Below are positions 26,405-35,296 of a stretch of 64,000 nt of DNA, piece by piece. Source of the DNA: Curtobacterium pusillum (GTDB lineage Bacteria; Actinomycetota; Actinomycetes; Actinomycetales; Microbacteriaceae); assembly GCF_007680845.1 (NCBI RefSeq), contig NZ_VEIY01000001.1, positions 1-64,000 of the forward strand, in the 5' to 3' direction. The notes beneath the pieces were generated by a model. The model searched no databases. It was not told the DNA's origin and saw only the letters and a program-made list of their open reading frames with translations. The position numbers and the translations under genes are program-made. Position 1 is the first letter of the stretch. The number at the start of each line of letters is the position of its first letter.

Positions 26405-27733
26405 TCACCCTAGCGTTCGCGGGTCGCGACCGTAGCGCGGGGCAGCGCCCAGGTGTTCCCGCAATGTCGCACCCTCGTAGTCAAGGTGGAACAAGCCGCG
26501 GGCTTGCAGGAGGGGAACAACCTCATCCACGAACGCGTCGATGCCATCGTGGAATGCGTCGATCTCGAGCGAGAACCCGTCGCACGCCTCCGCCTCGAAC
26601 CACTCCTGCATGTGGTCGGCCACCTCTACGGCGGTTCCGGCCACCACGGGGTGATAGTCAATCACCCCATGCGCGATGACGTCACGGATGCTCCACCCCT
26701 GTCGCACGATCGCGAGGGCGTGATCGGAGCGCGGGTCGGAGAGGCTGGCCACTGCGCGCTCGCGCAGAGGCTCGGGAACGGGTTGATCGATGTCGAGGGC
26801 GTCGAGCGGAACACCGATCATGGCCCCGAGATACGACACGCGCTGACGGATATCGATCGACTCGTCGAGTCGGCGTCGCCGCGCGAGAGCGAGCTCCTTC
26901 GTGGCAGCGAGGGTCGGCATAAGCCCAGGGAACACCTTAACGTCGTCGGGGTTGCGGCCCGCCGTTACGGCCGCGGCGCGCAGATCCTGACGGTGTGACC
27001 GTGATGTCTCGATGTCGTAGGGGTTCGCGTACACACCGTCCGCGTAGCGGCCAGCCAGATCGAGGCCATTAGCACCTCCTCCGGCCTGGAAGATCACTGG
27101 CTGCCCCTGCTCGGAGGGCGGGATGGGAAGGGGCCCTCGAGCACCGACGTACTGCCCCTGGAGGTTGATCGGCTGAATTTTCGAGGGATCGGCAAAGACT
27201 CCCGACTCGACGTCGGCGATGAGGGCGTCCTCCTCCCAGCTGCCCCACAATGCTTCGACGATCTGCACCATCTCGTGCGCCCGGGCGTACTTCTGCGCAC
27301 GGGGCGGTACCTGGGCACCGAAGTTTGCGGCAGCGGCCAGAGACGAGGTGGTGACGGCGTTCCAGCCGACCCTGCCGTGACTGATCACGTCGAGGGCTTT
27401 GAACTGACGGGCAATATTGTACGGCTCGTTGAAGGTGGTGGAGGCGGTAGCCACCATGCCGATGCGGCTCGTCTCGCGGAACACGGACGCCATGATCGAG
27501 AATGGCTCGAGTGGCATCATCGATGGCTGATGGGTGAGATCCACATCGAGCACGGGGGTGTCGGCGAGGAACAAGAACTGCAGCTTGCCCCTCTCGGCCG
27601 CTCGCGCATGCCGCACGAACGCATCCATGTCCATGAACGATCTCGGCGCCGCGCCGGGAAGCCTCCAGGCGCCGGGCTGGTTGCCCCAGCCATTCGTCAT
27701 TTGGATGCCGAGAATCATCTGCCTTGCGGCCAT
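26405..27733 (-). CDS. FMN-dependent monooxygenase, NtaA/SnaA/DszA family (second copy)
   Basis: 442 residues from the ATG at 27733, chosen because GGAGGAG lies just upstream; the upstream in-frame ATG at 27775 would start inside the promoter palindrome. LLM-family marks: FLADTPVLD, NEPYNIARQFKALDVISHGRVGWNAVTT and VIFQAGGGANGLDLAGRYADG. It is only distantly similar to the enzyme at 17514, so it is not a recent duplicate. Its neighbours suggest oxidation of an amine- or amide-type compound. It is divergent from the TetR gene at 27841 and shares a palindromic promoter with it. Confidence 0.82.
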   Translation of the reverse strand: MAARQMILGIQMTNGWGNQPGAWRLPGAAPRSFMDMDAFVRHARAAERGKLQFLFLADTPVLDVDLTHQPSMMPLEPFSIMASVFRETSRIGMVATASTTFNEPYNIARQFKALDVISHGRVGWNAVTTSSLAAAANFGAQVPPRAQKYARAHEMVQIVEALWGSWEEDALIADVESGVFADPSKIQPINLQGQYVGARGPLPIPPSEQGQPVIFQAGGGANGLDLAGRYADGVYANPYDIETSRSHRQDLRAAAVTAGRNPDDVKVFPGLMPTLAATKELALARRRRLDESIDIRQRVSYLGAMIGVPLDALDIDQPVPEPLRERAVASLSDPRSDHALAIVRQGWSIRDVIAHGVIDYHPVVAGTAVEVADHMQEWFEAEACDGFSLEIDAFHDGIDAFVDEVVPLLQARGLFHLDYEGATLREHLGAAPRYGRDPRTLG

Positions 27734-27748
27734 AAGCGCCTCCTCCGA

Positions 27749-27767
27749 AGCGGAGACTGTCTCCGCT
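27749..27767. promoter_or_regulatory. Inverted repeat in the monooxygenase leader, candidate TetR operator
   Basis: AGCGGAGAC (27749-27757) and GTCTCCGCT (27759-27767) are perfect 9-bp arms around one base. The repeat lies between the promoter palindrome and the monooxygenase ATG. Confidence 0.5.
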
Positions 27768-27773
27768 AACGAC

Positions 27774-27808
27774 ATTGACTATACGGAGCCGTTCTCCGTA
27801 TAGTCAAT
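27774..27808. promoter_or_regulatory. Perfect palindrome holding overlapping divergent promoters
   Basis: ATTGACTATACGGAG (27774-27788) and its exact inverse (27794-27808) flank a 5-bp centre. On the plus strand TTGACT (27775-27780) and TATAGT (27799-27804) are 18 bp apart; by symmetry the same boxes exist on the minus strand. Each strand therefore has a promoter inside the operator, serving the TetR gene (+) and the monooxygenase (-). A TetR dimer bound here would silence both. Confidence 0.7.
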
Positions 27809-27840
27809 CGGGCGAACCGATCACCGGTGGAAGGACGTCT

Positions 27841-28455
27841 GTGTCAGCACGCGAGGTCGAGATCCGGTCGCAGCGGTCCGATGCAGTGCGCAATCGCATG
27901 GAGATCATTCGGGTGGCGCAGACTCACTTTCGCGAGCGCGGTATGGATGCCTCCCTCGATGCCATTGCGCGCGAGGCCGGAGTGGGTGCCGGAACGCTCT
28001 ACCGTCACTTCGCCACCCGTGACGACCTCATCGCCGCGGTGCTCGACGTCCACGACGAAGCGATGGTGAGCCGTATCGCTGAGATCGACGAGATCGCGGA
28101 TCCCGGTGAAGCACTGGAGGCGTGGCAGACGGCGCTCGAAGGCTACTTCTCGGGCTATCGGGGTTTCGTGGGGCCGTTCGGCCAAGCACTCGACACCAAG
28201 TACTCAGCCATAGCGAACGCGTGCAAGTGGCTGATCTCCACATCGGCCCGCCTGCTGCAGGCCGCGCAAACGACAGGATCGGCGCGATCCGACTTGAGGG
28301 GCGAGGACGTCTATCTCTCCGTGCTCACGGTCGCCTGGGCGAGCCAGGCCGCATCGGCCGAGGCCGTCGACGGGATGCGCCGGATCATCCGACGCGGGAT
28401 CGCGGGCCCCCGCTCGCGAGACGCTAGTCTCGATGATCATGCCCAGGGTTGTTGA
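27841..28455 (+). CDS. TetR-family transcriptional regulator
   Basis: 204 residues. The N-terminal HTH (DASLDAIAREAGVGAGTLYRHFATRDDLIAAVL) is canonical, and the C-terminal ligand domain matches the TetR_C group next to oxidoreductases. The GTG at 27841 with GGAAGGA upstream is preferred; an upstream in-frame ATG-like start would lie within the palindrome. It likely represses itself and the divergent monooxygenase. Its 3' end overlaps the next TetR gene. Confidence 0.85.
   Translation: MSAREVEIRSQRSDAVRNRMEIIRVAQTHFRERGMDASLDAIAREAGVGAGTLYRHFATRDDLIAAVLDVHDEAMVSRIAEIDEIADPGEALEAWQTALEGYFSGYRGFVGPFGQALDTKYSAIANACKWLISTSARLLQAAQTTGSARSDLRGEDVYLSVLTVAWASQAASAEAVDGMRRIIRRGIAGPRSRDASLDDHAQGC
28417..28432. 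promoter_or_regulatory. Small palindrome before the second TetR gene
   Basis: CGAGAC and GTCTCG around GCTA lie directly before the ATG at 28433. They share the GAGAC/GTCTC half-site with the repeat at 27749-27767. They lie inside the coding end of the first regulator. Confidence 0.35.
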
Positions 28456-29026
28456 CCACGACGATCGACGTAGCGAGATCATCGCGAAGGTCTGGCGCCT
28501 CATCTCGGAGTACGGCGTCGATGCGGTGACCACGCGCCGCATCGCGGAGGAGACCGGGTACTCGAACGGGCTCCTCCGCTACTACTTCCCGAGCAAAGAT
28601 TCGGTGATCGTGGCGGCGTTCCAGCACGTGTTCGACGCCACCAACCGCCGCGCTGAGGCCAGCGCCTCGCTGCGCGGGATCGCCGCCCTGCGCGTACTCG
28701 CCGTCGAAATCCTCCCCCTCGACGAGGAGCGACTGGCTGAGGCACGGGTGGTGATCGCGTTTTGGCAGCGGGCGCTGCACTCCCCGGACGAGGCCGGGCT
28801 CTATGCCGAGCGCATGGCCGAGTGGCGCGCTGACTTCACCCGCTTCCTCGAACAGGCCCGCGACGACGGCCAGATCGCCTCGTCCATCGAGATCCCTGTG
28901 GTGATCGACGAGTTGCTCGCCATGCTGATGGGTGCGCAGATCCTGGGACTCTTCTCCCCCGAGGAGTCGTCACAGGAACGCCAGCTCGCCCAGCTCGACG
29001 GGTTCGTGCAGCGCCTTCGTCACTGA
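28433..29026 (+). CDS. TetR-family regulator (BetI-like)
   Basis: 197 residues. HTH: VDAVTTRRIAEETGYSNGLLRYYFPSKDSVIVAAF; the C-terminal domain has the PLDEERLAEARVVIAFW pattern of BetI/TetR_C_6 regulators. The ATG at 28433 or 28439 is possible. It ends 7 bp from the convergent amidohydrolase stop, overlapping it slightly. BetI-like regulators often respond to amines or quaternary ammonium compounds, in keeping with the amine oxidase cluster; the ligand is not known. Confidence 0.82.
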   Translation: MIMPRVVDHDDRRSEIIAKVWRLISEYGVDAVTTRRIAEETGYSNGLLRYYFPSKDSVIVAAFQHVFDATNRRAEASASLRGIAALRVLAVEILPLDEERLAEARVVIAFWQRALHSPDEAGLYAERMAEWRADFTRFLEQARDDGQIASSIEIPVVIDELLAMLMGAQILGLFSPEESSQERQLAQLDGFVQRLRH

Positions 29027-30690
29027 CGAGCGGAGAAGACCTGTCGCCCTTCGAAGAATGTTTCGAGCACCACGGTGTTGTGGATGTCGTTCGCGGGGAT
29101 CTCGAACAGATCCCGGTCGAGTATGGCGAAGTCGGCCGAGAGGCCGGTGCGGATGCGGCCCGTCACGTCTTCGAGGCCCATCGCCCGCGCCGGGTTCGCC
29201 GTGAACACCGCGATGGCCTCGGCCACGGTGAGGGCCTGCGACTCGTTGAGCACCGCGTCGATCGCGGGATCGGGGTTGCGGCGGGTGACGATGGTCTCGA
29301 GGCCCACCCATGGATTGGGTGTCGGCAACGAGCACGGCCAGTCAGAGCCCGCAGCGAGCAGCGCTCCGCTGTCGAGCAGGTCTTTGTTCGGCCAGCTGCT
29401 CTCGATGGTCTCGGCGGGGATCTGCTGCCCGATGCTCTCCTGGATCACGCCGGGGTACCAGATGTGCGGCGACGCGTCGGGCACCACCCCGAGGGCGGCG
29501 AACCGGGGAACGTCATCAGGGTCGATGAACTCGGTGTGTGCGATCTGGAAGATCGGGTCGTCGCCCCGCTCGGCGCGGATCTGCTCGACGGCGTCGAGCA
29601 CCACGCGGGTGGAGGCGTCGCCGGTGGCGTGCAGTTTGGCGTTGAGGCCGTGATCCGTGACCTCCCGAAGAGCCTCCACGAGCTCCTGCGTCTTCCACAG
29701 GGTGTCGCCCCGGAAATCCGGATCCTCGGTGTGGTCGTGGCATATGTAAGGAGAGAGCATCGCGGTGGTGCGGGTCATCGGCACACCGTCGAGCACCACC
29801 TTCACGAAGTCGGGGCGCACGTGCGCGGTGCGGTGGGCCTCGCCGATCGGGTACAGTTCGGTTCCGGTAGGCCCGGGTTCGAGGAACGGGCGGATGGGCA
29901 TCGACGCCACCACCCAGGCCGTGACCTGCCCCTCGTCTTCCAGCGTGCTGAGCCCCTCGAACATGCTGGGCATGCTCGCCGCCTCCTGCACGCTCGTGAT
30001 GCCGAACGAGTTGAGGCGCTTGAGGGCTGTGCTCAGGGAGACCTTGTTGCGGGCGGCCGGATCGGCGACCGCGGCATCATGGGCGGCTTCGACATCGCCC
30101 GAGGCCATCTCGTGCAGCACGCCCGTGAGCCGGCCCTCGTCGTCGCGCACGTAGCGGCCTCCCTCTGGATCGGGGGTGTCGGCCCCCACACCCATGGCCG
30201 CGAGCGCCGCGGAGTTCACCCAGCGGTTGTGCATCGAGTCGTCTCGCAGCAGCACCGGGCGGCCGCCGGCCGCCTCGTCGAGAGCGGCCAGCGCTTCAAC
30301 ATCGTAGGTGACGGAGTCGAGAACTGTGCTGCCCACGATGCCGCCGACGATCCACTCCCCGGGTTCCAGGTTCTCGGCCCACGCTCGAACCTTGCCCAGC
30401 ACCTCCTCCTTCGAGTCGGTGGGCTGCAGCGGCAGCTCCCACGCTTCCAGGGTGCCGCCGAGAATCAGATGGGCGTGCACATCGCTGAGGCCCGGGAGCA
30501 CGAAGGCCCCGTCGAGGTCGCGCACAACGGTGTCGGGTCCGGCGAGCGCCGCGATCTCGGCGTTCGAGCCGACGGCCACGAACGTGCCGTCTTGACAGGC
30601 GAACGCCTCAGCCCAGAGGCCGGCTTCGCCGTCGGAGGTGTAGATGCGCGCGTTGAGCACGACGAGCTCGGGGCGGGTACCTGCGGACAT
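29020..30690 (-). CDS. Amidohydrolase, YtcJ-like family
   Basis: 556 residues from the ATG at 30690, which has GGAG upstream. The amidohydrolase_3 fold is marked by LPGLSDVHAHLILGG (metal ligands His-x-His), a middle KLHATGDASTRV with HATGD, FQIAHTEF and the C-terminal AAGSDWPCSLPTPNPW (Asp ligand), ending in GLSADFAILDRDLFEIP. YtcJ-type enzymes hydrolyse N-acyl or cyclic amide bonds and their natural substrates are mostly unknown. It is same-strand with the membrane protein and the copper amine oxidase upstream, suggesting release of an amine that is then oxidised. Confidence 0.85.
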   Translation of the reverse strand: MSAGTRPELVVLNARIYTSDGEAGLWAEAFACQDGTFVAVGSNAEIAALAGPDTVVRDLDGAFVLPGLSDVHAHLILGGTLEAWELPLQPTDSKEEVLGKVRAWAENLEPGEWIVGGIVGSTVLDSVTYDVEALAALDEAAGGRPVLLRDDSMHNRWVNSAALAAMGVGADTPDPEGGRYVRDDEGRLTGVLHEMASGDVEAAHDAAVADPAARNKVSLSTALKRLNSFGITSVQEAASMPSMFEGLSTLEDEGQVTAWVVASMPIRPFLEPGPTGTELYPIGEAHRTAHVRPDFVKVVLDGVPMTRTTAMLSPYICHDHTEDPDFRGDTLWKTQELVEALREVTDHGLNAKLHATGDASTRVVLDAVEQIRAERGDDPIFQIAHTEFIDPDDVPRFAALGVVPDASPHIWYPGVIQESIGQQIPAETIESSWPNKDLLDSGALLAAGSDWPCSLPTPNPWVGLETIVTRRNPDPAIDAVLNESQALTVAEAIAVFTANPARAMGLEDVTGRIRTGLSADFAILDRDLFEIPANDIHNTVVLETFFEGRQVFSARQ

Positions 30691-30767
30691 GAATGGCTCC
30701 TTCGAGAGATCAGGGTAGGGCGATCGGGGGTGAGAAGTGGAGCAGGTCGTGGTGGGACGCGAGGCGG

Positions 30768-31322
30768 TCACCCGTGAATCGGCATCAGCACAATCGCGGC
30801 GGTCATGAAGATCACCTCCCCGAGGTGGGCGGCGCGGTGCCGCCGTGACAGGTGCCGGGGGTGCTCCCGAGGCAGTTGCCGGTCGGGTATCTCGCGCAGG
30901 TGCTGGACAATGCTGCCGAGCGCCAGCACCACCACGGCGGCCACGAGCGCGCCGTGCAGCAGCCCCACACCGCCAGACGAGTGGGCGTGGGCGGGTGCGC
31001 CGGTCGCCCCGGCCGCGGGTCGGTCAGCGCCGGCGGCCATCACAAATAGACCCGCCATCGCCACGAGGCTCACGCCGCGATGAACCATCAGGAGCGATGG
31101 CGCACGCCCCAATGCGGCGAGCATCGCAGCCACCAGCAGCACTGGGACGAGCAGCAGCCACACGATTCCGGTTGCGGGCAGCATCGCCATCGCGAGCATC
31201 GCGCCGAACATAACAAGGCACGGCACGATGCCGGCCAGGATGCGCCGCTCGCCTGAGCCAACGAAGCAAACCGCTGCCGCGCCCGCTGAGCACAGCATCG
31301 CCACGGCCATCGTCATCGCCAC
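30768..31322 (-). CDS. Polytopic membrane protein of unknown function
   Basis: 184 residues with about five hydrophobic helices, rich in Ala, Met and Val, and a His-rich loop (HAHSSGGVGLLHG) between helices. The GTG start at 31322 lies just inside the amine oxidase stop (31324), so translation is coupled. His/Met-rich loops could handle copper for the adjacent copper enzyme; this is a guess from context only. No family named. Confidence 0.7.
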   Translation of the reverse strand: MAMTMAVAMLCSAGAAAVCFVGSGERRILAGIVPCLVMFGAMLAMAMLPATGIVWLLLVPVLLVAAMLAALGRAPSLLMVHRGVSLVAMAGLFVMAAGADRPAAGATGAPAHAHSSGGVGLLHGALVAAVVVLALGSIVQHLREIPDRQLPREHPRHLSRRHRAAHLGEVIFMTAAIVLMPIHG

Positions 31323-31323
31323 G

Positions 31324-33246
31324 TCAGTGTGCGCAGTGGTCGGCCACGGCCGGCGGCACGTTCAACGCGGGGTTGCGGTCGAAGAAGCCAGAGGGCTTCA
31401 ACGTGAACCGTGCATAGTCCACTGGCATGATAGGCCAGTCCTCCAGTCGCGGCAGGTGGGTGGGACCGAAGGTGTGCCAGAGCACGATGTCCTCCCCGTC
31501 AATTGACCGGTCAGCGGCGGCGTAGGCCGGAAGGCCGTCGCCGCCTGGGTTCTGGTTTACGTGATCACCCGCGGCGTAGAGCTCGTTCTGCGCGTACTGC
31601 GTCACCCAGAGGTGCTTGGTGGCGTACGCGGCCCGCTGTGCGATCACGGATTCGGGCGCGGCGAGAAGCGTGGGCGCGGGCGACGGAATGAGCACGTAGC
31701 CCACATCACCGCCCATCCGATTGCGCTTCTCGGTGTTCACGATGTGCCACGCGCGCCCCACGGAGGTGTCGGCCACCCGGCCACCCTCGGACTCCGTGGC
31801 GAGCCTCGTGGCCCTGCCGGTAAAGGCATTGCCGTACTCGTTGCCCAGACCCATCGGCAGCCGCACCACGTCGACCTCGTCAACCGCGTTCGCGGTTCCG
31901 TCGACGGTCATGTCGAGCCGCACGTTGAAGAGATGCTGGTGATAGGGCGCGCCGAGCCCCGGTGCGAGTTCGGAAGCGAAGTCCGATCCGTCCTCCGGGT
32001 AAGCCGAGGTGAACACCACGCCGGTGAGCTTCGCCTCGCACTCGATGGTGCCATCGAGGTAGAGGTACCAGTAGAAGCCGTAGTCGTAGTTGCCCACGGT
32101 GGTGAAGAAGCTGATCACGATGCGACGCTGGCGGCGCACCTCGTTAGAACCGGTGTACAGGTCGTTGTGCTTCCAGAGCGTACCGAAGTCCTCCTCGTGG
32201 ATGCAGACCGCCCGCGGGATAGTGCGGGGATTGCCGAACTCGTCGGCGATCGTGACGTCGAGGTAGGTGATGTCACCCACGCAGTCGCAGCCATGCTCGA
32301 GCGAGTTTGCGTAGCGGCCGAAGAGGTACTCCCCCGTGTCGAAGTAGTTCTGCCAGAACCGGACCGGCGACGGGTCGGCGTACGGCACCACCATCTCCGA
32401 CACTGAGGCGCGGTACACGATGGGCCGCTCGACACCGGCGTCATTGAAAGCGAGCTGGTGAAGCACCAGGCCCTCACGGGTGTCGAAACCGAGCTTCACC
32501 GACCAGTTCGCCCAGCGCAGCTCGCCGCCCTCCACCGTGAAGGAGGGGCCGTCCGGCTGAGTGATCGAGATGGGCTTGAGTCCCTCGAGCGGCGGCCCCA
32601 CCACGGCGGGATCATCGAAGTTGCCTGATTCCGCGGGTACCGGGTAGATCTTCTCGTCCACCAGCTTGTGCACCCGGCGGGCGATGAGGTCGACGTATGC
32701 GCACAGGCCGTCGACCGGGTGTGCCCAGCAGTGGTCTTCCGGGTAGTCCTGCACGAAGGCGAGCACGCGCATGATCCGCTTGCCTTGCTCGTCGTCAAAA
32801 CCGTAATTGCCGGCCGAGAGGGGGGCGAGGGCCACGGATGAGGGGTCGATGCCGCGCGTGGCGAGGGCCGCAACCCACTCGTCGGAGGCGGCGAGGATTC
32901 CGTCAATAGCTGCGAACTCCTCGTCGAGGATGGCGATCTGCCCCGCGGAACCGTCGATGGCCACGGCGCTCAGCACGGAGTCGCTGACGAGCGACACCCG
33001 GGCGTCGAGCGAAGCTCCGGATGCGACATCCAGCAGCAGCACGCGAGCGATCCGGTCGGTGACGGTGCCGGCGAGCACCTCACGCTTGTGCGGCTCATCG
33101 AGCCCGACATACGCAAACCGGGTGCTGTCGACGACATGGCCAGCGGCCGCGAGCGTTGCACGCACCCTCACAATCTCGTCGCCGGTGATCGACCGAAGGG
33201 GATGGGGCAGGGTGGGGGCCGAGGGGGCCGAGACCGAGGTGTTCAC
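31324..33246 (-). CDS. Copper-containing primary amine oxidase (topaquinone enzyme)
   Basis: 640 residues from the GTG at 33246 (AAGGA upstream), close in length and sequence to Arthrobacter globiformis phenylethylamine/histamine oxidase. Tyr387 in GNYDYG is the residue that becomes topaquinone. The catalytic-base region is YFDTGEYLFGRYANSLEHGC, and the copper ligands are in HQHLFNVRLD and WHTFGPTH. It oxidises primary amines to aldehydes with release of NH3 and H2O2. No signal peptide. The coupled membrane protein and amidohydrolase follow it on the same strand. Confidence 0.93.
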   Translation of the reverse strand: MNTSVSAPSAPTLPHPLRSITGDEIVRVRATLAAAGHVVDSTRFAYVGLDEPHKREVLAGTVTDRIARVLLLDVASGASLDARVSLVSDSVLSAVAIDGSAGQIAILDEEFAAIDGILAASDEWVAALATRGIDPSSVALAPLSAGNYGFDDEQGKRIMRVLAFVQDYPEDHCWAHPVDGLCAYVDLIARRVHKLVDEKIYPVPAESGNFDDPAVVGPPLEGLKPISITQPDGPSFTVEGGELRWANWSVKLGFDTREGLVLHQLAFNDAGVERPIVYRASVSEMVVPYADPSPVRFWQNYFDTGEYLFGRYANSLEHGCDCVGDITYLDVTIADEFGNPRTIPRAVCIHEEDFGTLWKHNDLYTGSNEVRRQRRIVISFFTTVGNYDYGFYWYLYLDGTIECEAKLTGVVFTSAYPEDGSDFASELAPGLGAPYHQHLFNVRLDMTVDGTANAVDEVDVVRLPMGLGNEYGNAFTGRATRLATESEGGRVADTSVGRAWHIVNTEKRNRMGGDVGYVLIPSPAPTLLAAPESVIAQRAAYATKHLWVTQYAQNELYAAGDHVNQNPGGDGLPAYAAADRSIDGEDIVLWHTFGPTHLPRLEDWPIMPVDYARFTLKPSGFFDRNPALNVPPAVADHCAH

Positions 33247-33289
33247 GCGGAGTCCTTCTCTTGCGGTTCGTGGGGCTGCTCCGAGTATC

Positions 33290-33354
33290 TTGTACACGCG
33301 TTCGAAAAAGGTTTCAGGCCTGTTGCGGTCAGGTTTCTTTTTTGTACGCTCGAA
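33290..33354. promoter_or_regulatory. AT-rich amine oxidase upstream region with repeated half-sites
   Basis: TTGTACACGCGTTCGAA (33290-33306) and TTGTACGCTCGAA (33342-33354) are related direct repeats, about 50 bp apart, just upstream of the amine oxidase start. They are flanked by runs of A or T that are unusual here. They are candidate operators for one of the TetR proteins. Confidence 0.4.
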
Positions 33355-33465
33355 TAAATTTAGGCCGCTCGCGGTGCCTGCAGTCGCCGACGCACCTCCC
33401 CGCTCAGTGGCTCAGCGACGGCGAGCCGTGGGAGATCGGACGATGCCCGCGGTGCGAAGGACGGT

Positions 33466-34377
33466 TCACCCGTGAGAATCGGGAGTGCGCCGGCTGCGGG
33501 GAGACGCTTGAGATTGGGCGCGGTAACGTCTCCCACATGTGACACGGTCCCGAGACGGTCGGTGCTGGGCGGCAACGTCGTCGAGGACATCGCCAAGGGC
33601 TCGGACGTCATCGGAGATCGCCTGGAGTCGCGCCAAAGCGGCGTCAACCGCGGCGTCCGTGTCGCCGAGCTCGTCGTAGGTTTCCTGAAGGGTGAGCGCG
33701 TCGAACCGGGAGCGCGGCCGTGCGACGGGCCCGATGACCTCGGGCGGCTGATCAGCTGCTGCGGCAGCGCGTCGACGGGGCACGATCGCGGTCATGGACC
33801 GGCCGGAGAGCGCCACCCCGGTCCGAGCCCATCCGTGCACCTCTAACGGCAACAGCTGCTGCTCTGCTCGACGCCAGTCCCCCGGCACTGGCCGCTCGCA
33901 GTCATGTGTGTTCAGCGTGCTCGTGGTGGGGTCCAGGAGCTGTCGTACGTCACCGCGAAGCCCGATCCAGGTGGGCCCAACAATGCGCAGCCATCGCGTG
34001 ACCGCGCAGGCGGCGCACCGGACGGGATCAGCGGACGTTGGGATGGCACGACCGTTGATGGTGATGGTGGCGCCGAGGGTGATCGCCGCCGGGCGCAAGC
34101 GGCGGGCCTCGGTTCGGGGCATCCCGAGCGTGCCGAGGAGTACGACGAGGAACGCATCGCGCCGGCCGCGCATCACGCCCGGAAACCGGTACTTCGGCAG
34201 CGCAGCGAGGACGTCCTCGACCGTCGGCTGACTGTCACGGTACTGCCACACCCGCTGCTGATCCGGTTCGGGTGCAGGGTCTGGCAACGCTGCTGCTGTT
34301 TGCGCGAGACGGATGACTTGCCGTCGGAGACGCTGCGTGGAGGCACTGGCCGGGAACAGGCTGAGAAACTCGGCCAC
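33466..34377 (-). CDS. Diverged tyrosine-recombinase-like protein
   Basis: 303 residues. The middle reads like a recombinase catalytic-domain entry (FPGVMRGRRDAFLVVLLGTLGMPRTEARRL), followed by INGRAIPTSADPVRCAACAVTRWL. No HxxR box or nucleophile Tyr in the usual spacing is seen, so it is likely inactive or a regulatory relative. The C-terminal part is Arg/Ser-rich and may be out of its original frame. A stray plus-strand frame over its 3' end has two CxxC pairs (33423-33542), probably chance or debris. It marks an older mobile element inside the island. Confidence 0.5.
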   Translation of the reverse strand: MAEFLSLFPASASTQRLRRQVIRLAQTAAALPDPAPEPDQQRVWQYRDSQPTVEDVLAALPKYRFPGVMRGRRDAFLVVLLGTLGMPRTEARRLRPAAITLGATITINGRAIPTSADPVRCAACAVTRWLRIVGPTWIGLRGDVRQLLDPTTSTLNTHDCERPVPGDWRRAEQQLLPLEVHGWARTGVALSGRSMTAIVPRRRAAAAADQPPEVIGPVARPRSRFDALTLQETYDELGDTDAAVDAALARLQAISDDVRALGDVLDDVAAQHRPSRDRVTCGRRYRAQSQASPRSRRTPDSHG

Positions 34378-34780
34378 GGTTGCTTCGTCTGCCGATAGCT
34401 ATGTCTTGCCCCACGCGCTACACCAGGCGGTGAAGCGGTCCTAGTGCAGCTCGAGCAGACGCTCCCGAGGCGCGTCCGAGAGGTGGGTCATAGTCGCATC
34501 CGGGTGATGGCGTTTCGGACGAGTGGGGGTGAAACTGGCGCGGCGTTCCTTTGCGTCCGCGCTGCTGCAATGCGGATTGTGGCCCGTTCCGCGGCGAGGG
34601 CTCAACGGCGAGTCAGTCGCGCTGGGGTGGTGGGGTCCGGCGGTGCTGGTCGAGCACGGCAGGCTCCAAGCAGCTTCGATGCCCGGCATACGTGGGGCAG
34701 ACCGGGTGTGGGAAGTTGAGAGCCCGTCGCGGGCCGCGGCAGGGAGGGAGGCACCGCCGCGACTCGCGCCGGGGCTTACA
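34378..34780. other. Non-coding or decayed DNA, no gene seen
   Basis: No frame has both a ribosome site and protein-like content. Probably scar tissue between modules. Confidence 0.4.
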
Positions 34781-34897
34781 TGGACGCGAGCATGTCCTTC
34801 ATCTGGGTGATCTGCTCGGTCTGGCTCGAAACGATCGACTTCGCCATCGCGACGGCGTCGCTGTTCTTGCCCTTGTCGACGTCGGTCTTGGCCTGTC
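34781..34897 (-). pseudogene. C-terminal fragment of a DUF305-type protein
   Basis: The reverse strand reads DAVAMAKSIVSSQTEQITQM and then KDMLASM before TAA. This is the conserved last helix of DUF305 ferritin-like proteins (A-x-x-I-x-x-[AS]-Q-x-x-[EQ]-I). The upstream portion is missing. Confidence 0.55.
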
Positions 34898-34909
34898 GAC
34901 GGCGCTGGT

Positions 34910-35101
34910 ATGGCGATGATCGAGGCGCACCCCGAGTACCGAGGGACCGACGTCGTCACCCTCGCCCGCCAGGTGGCGGACAAGGGCACTGGACACCTCA
35001 CGCCCGCGTCGTTAATGAACAGGCCGGTCGGCGTTCCGACGCAGAACGTGAAGAAGGTATGGCACTACATCGCCCGCTACGGATGCCAGTCGCGTCGCTG
35101 A
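34910..35101 (+). CDS. Short unidentified frame, possibly a gene remnant
   Basis: 63 codons with host-like codon use (MIEAHPEYRGTDVVTLARQV; NVKKVWHYIARYG). No good ribosome site and no family known to me. It starts 12 bp after the DUF305 fragment, and a rearrangement lies between them. Downstream to 35296 only a doubtful 32-codon reverse frame (35110-35208, MTLRGFLDYIGITRPKG) is seen. Confidence 0.3.
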   Translation: MAMIEAHPEYRGTDVVTLARQVADKGTGHLTPASLMNRPVGVPTQNVKKVWHYIARYGCQSRR

Positions 35102-35296
35102 GCCATCCGTCAGCGGGCGCGGCGTCGGTCAAGCAGCTTCTGCAACCAGTTGCGCTCACCCTTCGGTCGCGTGATGCCGATGTAGTCGAGGAAGCCGCGC
35201 AGAGTCATGACCAGAGCGTACGGCGGCGTCTCGTTAGCCGATGGTTCAACGAAACCGCGTAACTACGTGATGCGGATGCGCGGTCTCGTGTCCGGA

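Noticed and set aside
29080..30777. Long plus-strand frame over the amidohydrolase
   Set aside because: Antisense of a clear YtcJ-like gene; no family features.
33423..33542. Plus-strand frame with two CxxC pairs
   Set aside because: No start or ribosome site, overlaps the recombinase-like gene, and the Cys pairs can arise by chance; at best debris.
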